Origin: a bacterium
GTDB taxonomy: Bacteria > Patescibacteriota > Minisyncoccia > Ryanbacterales > 2-02-FULL-48-12
Assembly: GCA_005239605.1 (NCBI GenBank)
Contig: SBBS01000033.1
Span: 1-5,817, forward strand
DNA: 5,817 nt
Direction of reading: 5' to 3'
Made by a program: the position numbers and the translations under genes. This document shows positions 1-4,640 of the stretch, piece after piece. The stretch's first letter is position 1; each line of letters opens with the position of its first letter. The notes beneath the pieces were generated by a model. That model worked only from the letters and a program-made list of their open reading frames with translations. It ran no database searches and was not told the DNA's origin.

Positions 1-7
1 CCCATCT

Positions 8-55
8 CATATTTCTGAAATTTCACTCTAAAATTTATTAAGGGACAGGTCTAAT
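8..55 (+). repeat. Left arm of long-range inverted repeat (REP/IS-end-like)
   Basis: Positions 30-52 are the exact reverse complement of 5722-5744 (23 bp). With one mismatch the match runs to 26 bp (30-55 against 5719-5744). Outside this core, 8-23 matches the reverse complement of 5752-5767 at 13 of 16 positions, with spacers of 6 and 7 nt, so the related unit is about 48 bp. The core contains the string GGGACAGGTCT. Short GGGACAG-type strings are, from memory, typical of sequences flanking IS200/RAYT-type transposase genes, but no transposase is visible here. A small hairpin (54-58 with 64-68) follows it. Confidence 0.8.
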
Positions 56-78
56 ATCTGCGGGATATAGTGGTTTGC

Positions 79-106
79 TTGCAGAATAAAAAAATATAAG
101 CATAAT
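79..106 (+). promoter_or_regulatory. Possible promoter of the SurA-N-like gene
   Basis: A TTGCAG (79-84) and a CATAAT (101-106) are separated by 16 nt. CATAAT matches the -10 consensus at 5 of 6 positions; the -35 match is poor. The predicted transcript would start within a few bases of the ATG at 115. The surrounding DNA is AT-rich, which makes chance matches likely. Confidence 0.3.
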
Positions 107-114
107 AGTATTAT

Positions 115-771
115 ATGGACATGGATCCAAATCAGATGCCGGAAGAAACGCGAGTTCCTTCTTCTGTTCCATTGCTCTCCGCGCCCAAAAGGCATTTGGC
201 GCGCTGGGCGGTGATGCTTGTTGTTATTATTGTTATTGCCGCGCTTTTGTACGTGTTTCGCGGCATATTTGTTGCCGCGCTCATAGACGGAACTCCGATC
301 AGCCGCCTTGCGGTAATACGCGAGCTGGAACATCAGTCAGGGGCGGAGGTTCTTGACGGGCTTGTGAATCAGGCGCTTGTGGAAAAGAAAGCTGAAGAAA
401 AGGGAATTATGGTAAGCGACGAAAAAATTGAGCAAGCGTTAATAGATATAAGCGCGAATCTTAGTTCACAGAATATGACGCTGGAAGATGCGCTAAAAGC
501 AGAGAATGTTACTCTTGATCAAGTTCGAAAAACTATTCGGTTCCAAAAACTTGTGGAGCTGCTGTTGGAAGATCGGCTTGCGGTTTCCGAGGAAGAAATA
601 AAAACATACATGGAACAAAATAAGGATTTCTTGCCTCCCAACGACTCAATTGATGAACAAAAGAAAATGGCGCAGGATATGCTGCGCCAGCAAAAACTCT
701 CTTCCGCATTTTCAGAATGGTTAATTGCGGCAAAAGCGGAAGCAAACATCTCCTATTGGAAGAAGTATTAA
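115..771 (+). CDS. Membrane-anchored SurA N-terminal-domain-like protein (no PPIase domain)
   Basis: The 218-residue product probably helps fold or hold proteins outside the membrane. After a Pro-rich cytoplasmic N-terminus with a basic patch (KRHLAR, 25-30) comes one hydrophobic segment (about 31-48), suggesting an N-in, C-out anchor. The sequence then reads VAALIDGTPISRLAVIREL (53-71), the usual opening of SurA/PrsA/trigger-factor-like chaperone domains. Amphipathic helices rich in Glu, Lys and Gln follow, including LVNQALVEKKAEEKG (83-97) and a VSEEEIKTYMEQNK segment (157-170). The parvulin rotamase domain that normally follows is absent: the chain closes with a long helix (about 181-208) and ISYWKKY. 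So a chaperone role is inferred and enzymatic isomerase activity is unlikely. The start at 115 is the first ATG; a second ATG at 121 is possible. No Shine-Dalgarno is visible. The gene stands alone. Confidence 0.88.
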   Translation: MDMDPNQMPEETRVPSSVPLLSAPKRHLARWAVMLVVIIVIAALLYVFRGIFVAALIDGTPISRLAVIRELEHQSGAEVLDGLVNQALVEKKAEEKGIMVSDEKIEQALIDISANLSSQNMTLEDALKAENVTLDQVRKTIRFQKLVELLLEDRLAVSEEEIKTYMEQNKDFLPPNDSIDEQKKMAQDMLRQQKLSSAFSEWLIAAKAEANISYWKKY

Positions 772-810
772 AATCACAAACGATTAACGTAACTTTTACG
801 GCGTGATTTT
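770..810 (+). terminator. Possible terminator hairpin after the SurA-N-like gene
   Basis: AAAATCAC (770-777) pairs perfectly with GTGATTTT (803-810). A nested hairpin, CGTAA (788-792) with TTACG (796-800), lies in the loop. It begins at the last base of the stop codon and ends in four T. The stem is AT-rich and the T-tract is part of the stem, so it is a weak candidate. Confidence 0.4.
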
Positions 811-909
811 GCTGTGTCCATATTTATAATTATGGTTACCCACGAGCCGCAGTACGCAAAACTCGCGGATAAAATTGTAAAATTTGAACCGGCTTCAAAA
901 ATTGCGTAA
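811..909 (+). pseudogene. Remnant of an ABC-transporter ATPase gene (3' end)
   Basis: This stretch, between two intact genes, reads in one frame to a TAA at 907-909 and encodes FIIMVTHEPQYAKLADKIV (residues from 823) followed by KFEPASKIA. It closely resembles the end of LolD/MacB-type ABC ATPases, where the H-loop strand is typically of the form TIIMVTHDPEYAKYADRII and then a short tail. The H-loop histidine is present. The upstream parts of an ATPase (Walker A, signature motif, Walker B) are absent: the same frame hits a TAA at 790-792, and 115-771 is an unrelated intact gene. An ATG at 832 could in principle start a 25-residue peptide, but it has no ribosome-binding site. I read it as a gene relic left by deletion or rearrangement. 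The match is by eye and short. Confidence 0.55.
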
Positions 910-931
910 ACAAACGAATCTTTGATATGAT
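902..931 (+). promoter_or_regulatory. Probable promoter of the FAD-linked oxidoreductase gene
   Basis: TTGCGT (902-907) and TATGAT (926-931) are separated by 18 nt. TATGAT matches the -10 consensus at 5 of 6 positions. Transcription would start about at 937-939, on or next to the ATG at 938, so the mRNA could be leaderless. This agrees with the lack of a Shine-Dalgarno sequence before this start. The -35 overlaps the end of the ABC ATPase remnant. Confidence 0.5.
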
Positions 932-937
932 GCGGGT

Positions 938-2590
938 ATGCTTAAAGGGGAAATACATTCTTTTTTTAAGGGTGATATAGAAACATCCGCAAAAGCGCGC
1001 GATGAATACAGCAGAGATGCCAGCTTGTTCCGCATAAAGCCGGAGCTTGTTGTGTTTCCAAAAGACATGGCAGACGTATGCAATTTGGTTTCATTCGTTG
1101 CGAAGAAAAAACAGGAAGGAGCAGACATATCGCTTACGGCTCGTTCCGGCGGCACGGATATGACGGGCGGCCCTCTTTCTGACTCTATCGTAATGGTATT
1201 TACGCGGTATATGAATCGTTTGAAAGGATTTGCGGGAGCGGGAGAATATGTGGTTATTGAGCCCGGGATGTATTATCGTGATTTTGATGTTGAAACAAAA
1301 AAACACGGGTTTATATTGCCAAGCTATCCGGCATCTCGCGAAATGTGCGCTATCGGAGGCATGGTGGCGAATAATGCAGGAGGAGAAAAAAACTTGAAAT
1401 ACGGAAAAACCGAGCGCTATGTCAAAAAAATTACCATGGTGCTCCGCGACGGAAAGCCGCATGTATTTAAGCCCATGCGCAAAGAAGAATGGGAGCGGAA
1501 AATGCGGGAAGACGGAATTGAAGGAGATATATACCGGCGCATGCGCGACTTGATTGTTTCTCATCGCGCGATTATTGAAAAAGCGCGGCCGGCTGTTTCA
1601 AAAAATTCATCAGGATATAATATCTGGGACGTGCTGGATGAAAACCGCGGCATGTTTGATTTAACCAAAGTAATTGTCGGCTCGCAAGGAACGCTCGGCG
1701 TTATTACCGATGTTACGTTTCAGCTGGTGCGTCCCAATCCGCATGCCGCGCTTGTCGTGTTGTTTCTTGATGACATGAATAATCTGGGAGAAATAATTAA
1801 ACGCATGATGCGCCACAAGCCGGAGAGTTTTGAATCATACGACAATCATACGTTTCAGGTTGCGGTAAAATTTTTTCCAGAGTTCGCGGCACGCTTAAAG
1901 AGTAATTTTTTTAAACTTGCCGTTTCTTTTTTTCCTGAAATATGGATGATACTTACGGGTGGAGTTCCTAAATTGGTGCTTCTGGCGGAATTTACCGCCA
2001 AGACCGAGAAAGAAGCGCGGCGCATGGCGGAAAAGGCGGAAAAAGACATGCGCGTATCTTTTGGGTTGCGTACTAAAATTGCGCGTACGCAAGCCCAAGC
2101 CGAAAAATATTGGGCAATGCGCCGGGAAAGTTTCAATTTACTGCGGAAACGCGTCCGGGGATTGCGCGCCGCGCCTTTTATTGACGACTTTGTGGTTCAG
2201 CCGGAACAAGTGCAGGAATTTCTTCCTCAATTAGAAAAAATTATAAATGAATATGATGACCTGATTTATACAGTGGCAGGACACATGGGAGACGGTAATT
2301 TTCATGTGATACCTCTCATGGATCAAAAAAACAAACGGATGAAACAAACCATCTGTGAAGTAGGCCGGCGCGTGTATGATCTTGTGCTTTCGTATCATGG
2401 ATCTATCAGTGGAGAGCACAACGATGGCCTTGTTCGCGGTCCTTATGTAAAGGACATGTTTGGCAAAGAGATGTACGAGTTATTTGAAGAAACAAAACGC
2501 ATTTTTGATCCCGATGGTATCTTCAATCCGGGCAAGAAGATTGGTGTTTCTCTTGAAAAAATGCTGGGGTATATAAAAACGGCGTCTTAG
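938..2590 (+). CDS. FAD-linked oxidoreductase, GlcD/YdiJ-like (D-2-hydroxyacid dehydrogenase type)
   Basis: The 550-residue flavoprotein probably oxidises a D-2-hydroxyacid (lactate, glycolate or 2-hydroxyglutarate type); the substrate cannot be told from sequence. The N-terminal half is an FAD_binding_4 (VAO/PCMH) domain, with ARSGGTDMTGG (68-78) as the FAD pyrophosphate loop, GGMVANNAGGEKNLKYG (140-156) and GSQGTLGVIT (248-257). The C-terminal half is an FAD-oxidase_C domain with GHMGDGNFH (448-456), SGEHNDG (491-497) and FNPGK (529-533). H449, H456, E493 and H494 correspond to the metal and substrate site of D-2-hydroxyglutarate dehydrogenase relatives. The GEHxDGxVR form is YdiJ-like, but the Fe-S/CCG domains of YdiJ are absent, so the electron acceptor is unknown. 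There is no signal peptide. The start at 938 is the first ATG after an in-frame TGA at 923-925. The TAG stop lies at the edge of a MITE-like insertion. Confidence 0.93.
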   Translation: MLKGEIHSFFKGDIETSAKARDEYSRDASLFRIKPELVVFPKDMADVCNLVSFVAKKKQEGADISLTARSGGTDMTGGPLSDSIVMVFTRYMNRLKGFAGAGEYVVIEPGMYYRDFDVETKKHGFILPSYPASREMCAIGGMVANNAGGEKNLKYGKTERYVKKITMVLRDGKPHVFKPMRKEEWERKMREDGIEGDIYRRMRDLIVSHRAIIEKARPAVSKNSSGYNIWDVLDENRGMFDLTKVIVGSQGTLGVITDVTFQLVRPNPHAALVVLFLDDMNNLGEIIKRMMRHKPESFESYDNHTFQVAVKFFPEFAARLKSNFFKLAVSFFPEIWMILTGGVPKLVLLAEFTAKTEKEARRMAEKAEKDMRVSFGLRTKIARTQAQAEKYWAMRRESFNLLRKRVRGLRAAPFIDDFVVQPEQVQEFLPQLEKIINEYDDLIYTVAGHMGDGNFHVIPLMDQKNKRMKQTICEVGRRVYDLVLSYHGSISGEHNDGLVRGPYVKDMFGKEMYELFEETKRIFDPDGIFNPGKKIGVSLEKMLGYIKTAS

Positions 2591-2658
2591 AGCCTGTTCA
2601 AAATCTCGCGATGCCCGCCTTGAATTTTCAGGCAGGGGGAATATTTTGAACAGGCTCT
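2589..2658. mobile_element. MITE-like palindromic element
   Basis: The 16-bp ends are perfect inverted repeats: AGAGCCTGTTCAAAAT (2589-2604) against 2643-2658. If the element is counted as 2590-2657 (GAGCC...GGCTC), it is flanked on both sides by TTA (2587-2589 and 2658-2660), a possible 3-bp target duplication. Three-base TNA duplications are known for some IS5-family groups. The interior carries a second imperfect hairpin, GCCT (2617-2620) with AGGC (2630-2633), inside TGCCCGCCT...AGGCAGGG. No coding capacity is present. Assignment to an IS family is inference, and it could be a structural intergenic repeat instead. Confidence 0.65.
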
Positions 2659-2662
2659 TATC

Positions 2663-2685
2663 ACTTGGAAATCGAATTTCCAAGT
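2663..2685. repeat. Perfect 10-bp hairpin before rarA
   Basis: ACTTGGAAAT (2663-2672) and ATTTCCAAGT (2676-2685) form a perfect stem with a 3-nt loop (CGA), five bases after the MITE-like element. No T-tract follows on the plus strand, so a normal intrinsic terminator is unlikely there. It could be an operator, an mRNA-stabilising structure or part of a larger repeat. Confidence 0.6.
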
Positions 2686-2705
2686 TGCAAAATACATGCT
2701 AAACA
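2677..2705 (+). promoter_or_regulatory. Possible rarA promoter
   Basis: TTTCCA (2677-2682) and TAAACA (2700-2705) are 17 nt apart, and the second is preceded by TG at 2697-2698 (extended -10 form). The transcript would begin near 2712, about 11 nt before the ATG, and an AGG at 2711-2713 is the only Shine-Dalgarno-like sequence there. The -35 sits in the right arm of the hairpin at 2663-2685, so the hairpin sequence may be an operator. The hexamers are weak. Confidence 0.3.
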
Positions 2706-2722
2706 GTGTAAGGTAAGTCCGT

Positions 2723-3862
2723 ATGGAACCGCTTGCATCAAGCATGCGTCCCGGAACACTCGGTGAGTTTATCGGGCAAGAGCATTTAGTTGGTATGGGC
2801 AAACCAATACGGATTGCTATTGAGCGGCAGCATTTGTTTTCGTTTATTTTTTGGGGACCCCCCGGCGTGGGAAAAACAACGCTTGCAAAGATATACGCAA
2901 ATGCCCTTCATGCGGAATTTTACGAACTTTCAGCGGTATCCGCCGGCAAAGATGATATCAAGCGCGTGATTGCTCATCATCTGCCGCCTGGCGAGGCGGG
3001 CAAACCAAAAATTTTATTTCTGGACGAGATTCATCGCTTCAACAAAGCCCAGCAAGATTTTTTACTGCCGTATGTGGAAGCGGGCGAGCTCACGCTTATA
3101 GGCGCTACCACTGAAAACCCCAGCTTTGAGATAATACCAGCGCTTCTTTCACGGTGCCGCGTGTTTGTGCTCAATGAACTTGCCGACAGCGAAATGGAGT
3201 CCATAATCGCGCGCACCAAAATAAAAGTGCCCAAAATTGCACAAGACTGGCTGGTGCGTATGGCCAATGGAGACGCGCGCCAAGCCATTACTATGCTTGA
3301 AAACGCTCAAAAACTCTACGGGAACATAACAATTGATACGCTCAAGGATACTCTCCAGTCAAAATATATTCGTTACGACAAAAAAGGCGAGGAACACTAC
3401 AATACGATTTCCGCATTTATCAAAAGCATGCGTGCAAGCCAGCCGGACGCGGCTTTGTATTATCTCGCGCGGATGATTAACGCGGGCGAGGATCCAAAGT
3501 TCATTGCTAGGCGCATGGTGATATTCGCAAGCGAAGATGTGGGGCTTGCAAATCCTACCGCTCTTGTTGTTGCAAATGAAGTATTTCGGGCAGTAGAAAC
3601 CATCGGGTATCCGGAATGCGCCATTAATCTTGCGCATGGTGTTGCGTATTTATGCGCGCAGAAAAAGGATCGCCGCGCATACGACGGCCTTATGACCGCG
3701 ATGGCAGACGCAAAAGAACATGGCAATTTGCCCGTGCCGTTAAAAATTCGAAACGCGCCCGCCAAGCTCATGAAAAATCTGGGATACGGCAAGGGATATG
3801 AGAAGTATACGAAAGAGGATTTATTGCCGGACGAGATTAAGGGAAAAAAATACTTAAAATAA
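2723..3862 (+). CDS. rarA: Replication-associated recombination protein A (RarA/MgsA), AAA+ ATPase
   Basis: This 379-residue clamp-loader-like AAA+ ATPase acts at stalled replication forks and gaps. In order it shows RMRP-like [17 protein letters not shown] (8-24), Walker [10 protein letters not shown] (45-53), Walker [12 protein letters not shown] (97-107), sensor 1 GATTENPSF (127-135), an arginine-finger candidate SRC (143-145, R144) and the sensor 2 region [11 protein letters not shown] (183-193). The C-terminal tetramerisation region follows, with [16 protein letters not shown] and [19 protein letters not shown]. coli RarA is about 447 residues. The shortness comes partly from a missing segment before the GDARQ motif and from a missing N-terminal tail. 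That tail carries a sliding-clamp contact in some relatives, so clamp binding may be weaker (inference). The ATG at 2723 follows an in-frame TAA at 2714-2716, and AGG at 2711-2713 gives a weak ribosome-binding site. It is convergent with the glutaredoxin gene. Confidence 0.97.
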   Translation: MEPLASSMRPGTLGEFIGQEHLVGMGKPIRIAIERQHLFSFIFWGPPGVGKTTLAKIYANALHAEFYELSAVSAGKDDIKRVIAHHLPPGEAGKPKILFLDEIHRFNKAQQDFLLPYVEAGELTLIGATTENPSFEIIPALLSRCRVFVLNELADSEMESIIARTKIKVPKIAQDWLVRMANGDARQAITMLENAQKLYGNITIDTLKDTLQSKYIRYDKKGEEHYNTISAFIKSMRASQPDAALYYLARMINAGEDPKFIARRMVIFASEDVGLANPTALVVANEVFRAVETIGYPECAINLAHGVAYLCAQKKDRRAYDGLMTAMADAKEHGNLPVPLKIRNAPAKLMKNLGYGKGYEKYTKEDLLPDEIKGKKYLK

Positions 3863-3870
3863 GATATCCG

Positions 3871-4110
3871 CTACAATCCGAGAATAGATCGGAGCCGTTT
3901 TTCGTCAAAACCGATGACAATTTCTTTGTCTATTATAATTACCGGCACGCCCATTTGGCCGGTGCGCTCTATCAATTCGTTTCGTTTTTCGGCATCTTGA
4001 GCAACGTTGTGTTCTGTGTAAGCAATATTGTTCTCTCCAAAAAATTCTTTCGCCATTTTACAGTATACGCAGGCAGGAGTGGTATATATTGCAACGTTTT
4101 TCATGGTCAT
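3871..4110 (-). CDS. Glutaredoxin-like protein, YruB/NrdH type
   Basis: The 79-residue single-domain thioredoxin fold is a probable cytosolic thiol-disulfide oxidoreductase. It has a beta strand VAIYTTPAC, the redox pair CVYC (14-17), the cis-proline loop TGQMGVPVI (50-58, P56) and a final GFD (67-69) before a short helix KRLRSILGL. The size and the GVPV...GFD pattern fit the YruB-like glutaredoxin family. Its electron donor is unknown: relatives are reduced by thioredoxin reductase or glutathione, and neither gene is here. The first ATG is at 4110. A second at 4104 would remove only MT and gives the more usual MKNVAIY beginning. No Shine-Dalgarno sequence is seen for either. The 3' end faces rarA with 8 bp between the stops. 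It is transcribed divergently from the DUF378 gene, from an AT-rich 165-bp region. Confidence 0.94.
   Translation of the reverse strand: MTMKNVAIYTTPACVYCKMAKEFFGENNIAYTEHNVAQDAEKRNELIERTGQMGVPVIIIDKEIVIGFDEKRLRSILGL
3877..3902 (+). terminator. Possible rarA terminator inside the convergent glutaredoxin gene
   Basis: TCCGA (3877-3881) pairs with TCGGA (3889-3893) over a 7-nt loop, and five T follow at 3898-3902 after a 4-nt gap. It lies 15 nt beyond the rarA stop and within the last codons of the minus-strand gene. The short stem and the gap make it weak. Confidence 0.25.
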
Positions 4111-4153
4111 TATTTTATTTATAAATTATTAAATCTGAAATCAAAAATTTTAA

Positions 4154-4183
4154 ATTATATCCCTGTGGATAACACAGTGTAGC
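4154..4183 (-). promoter_or_regulatory. Possible promoter of the glutaredoxin-like gene with internal palindrome
   Basis: On the minus strand a perfect TATAAT lies at 4159-4154. A weak -35 GCTACA (4183-4178, 3 of 6) is 18 nt upstream. The spacer holds the palindrome CTGTG-TTATC-CACAG (4177-4163), which contains TTATCCACA (4172-4164), identical to the strong DnaA-box consensus. The leader would be about 38 nt. A protein binding here would block the promoter. Confidence 0.4.
4164..4172 (-). promoter_or_regulatory. Single perfect DnaA-box 9-mer
   Basis: The minus strand reads TTATCCACA, the canonical high-affinity DnaA box. I found no second perfect copy nearby, and there is no dnaA, dnaN or gidA gene, so this is not supported as an origin. 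It could be a regulatory or titration site, or chance, since a given 9-mer is expected about once per 130 kb per strand in random sequence. Confidence 0.4.
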
Positions 4184-4200
4184 ATATAAATGTTTGATTA

Positions 4201-4206
4201 TATAAT
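4201..4206 (+). promoter_or_regulatory. Possible -10 element for the DUF378 gene
   Basis: A perfect TATAAT lies 69 nt before the ATG at 4276. There is no convincing -35; the hexamer 17 nt upstream (4178-4183) matches at only about two positions and overlaps the proposed -35 of the opposite promoter. The leader would be about 63 nt, AT-rich, without a Shine-Dalgarno sequence. Confidence 0.3.
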
Positions 4207-4275
4207 AGTAGCAGATAGTTTTTATTTTGCGAAAGGTCGTACAATAAATTTTCCCTTATTTTTTAGTTTTTATAT

Positions 4276-4530
4276 ATGAAAGCATTGCACGCTATATCAT
4301 TTATTCTTGTCATAGTAGGCAGTTTAAACTGGTTGTTGGTGGGTGTTGTCGGATGGGATATCGGAGAACTTTTTGGCGGCATGGATATGCTCGTTTCAAA
4401 GATTATTTATATTCTTGTAGGCCTGTCTGCAATTATTCTTCTGGCAACTCACAAAAAAGACTGCCGCAATTGTTTTGGCGGCTCATCGGGTATGTCGTCA
4501 GGCATGGGTTCATCTGGTATGCCTCGTTAA
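4276..4530 (+). CDS. DUF378 (YuzA-like) small membrane protein
   Basis: The 84-residue protein has two hydrophobic helices (about 5-25 and 39-58) and the family pattern ISFILVIVGSLNWLLVGV (7-24), in which GxLNW is the most conserved part. A Gly-Gly-Met turn (GGMD, 34-37) and KIIYILVGLSAIILL (42-56) follow. The DUF378 family is of unknown function, found in many bacteria, and no reaction can be assigned. The tail after the second helix is unusual: HKKDCRNCFGG contains a CxxC pair (C63, C66), followed by three SSGM units (70-73, 74-77, 79-82) before PR. This could bind metal or form disulfides, but that is speculation. The ATG at 4276 fits the family start; no Shine-Dalgarno is visible. A terminator-like hairpin follows 60 nt downstream, so it is probably transcribed alone. 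Confidence 0.88.
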   Translation: MKALHAISFILVIVGSLNWLLVGVVGWDIGELFGGMDMLVSKIIYILVGLSAIILLATHKKDCRNCFGGSSGMSSGMGSSGMPR

Positions 4531-4590
4531 TAACATATTGAATCATGCGGCATGGATGGAAATAGGTAACAGATGTAAATTATTGATGCA

Positions 4591-4625
4591 AACAAAAACC
4601 CTGCGCAGTATGCCGGGTTTTTGTT
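4591..4625. terminator. Strong intrinsic terminator-type hairpin between the DUF378 gene and metK
   Basis: AACAAAAACCC (4591-4601) pairs perfectly over 11 bp with GGGTTTTTGTT (4615-4625) around a 13-nt loop. On the plus strand the C/G pairs are followed by five T, as in intrinsic terminators, and the symmetry makes it work in both directions. It ends only 15 nt before the metK ATG, so metK must either have its own promoter in that gap or be controlled by read-through. Confidence 0.75.
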
Positions 4626-4628
4626 AGT

Positions 4629-4634
4629 TATTAT
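4629..4634 (+). promoter_or_regulatory. Possible -10 element placing metK transcription start at its ATG
   Basis: TATTAT (4629-4634) matches the -10 consensus at 5 of 6 positions and lies 6 nt before the ATG at 4641. No -35 is recognisable at 16-18 nt, as that region is the terminator loop. If used, the metK mRNA would be leaderless. The AT-rich context makes a chance match likely. Confidence 0.25.
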
Positions 4635-4640
4635 TTTATT

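Noticed and set aside
10..21. TGA at 16-18 aligned with a glycine codon in the right-hand copy, hinting at the UGA=Gly code of Gracilibacteria/Absconditabacteria.
   Set aside because: All six full-length genes use only ordinary glycine codons and have no in-frame TGA, so the standard bacterial code fits; the left copy is better read as a decayed or shorter tail.
28..333. A 101-codon minus-strand frame over the start of the SurA-N-like gene.
   Set aside because: It is low-complexity (Asn, His and Arg runs from antisense repeats of the coding strand) and overlaps a better-supported gene.
4111..4275. AT-rich region with a perfect DnaA box considered as a replication origin.
   Set aside because: Only one box is present, no box cluster is seen, and no origin-linked genes (dnaA, dnaN, rpmH) lie in the window.
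4531..4640. A SAM riboswitch upstream of metK.
   Set aside because: The space holds only a simple hairpin; no multi-stem junction or conserved riboswitch core can be drawn in 110 nt.
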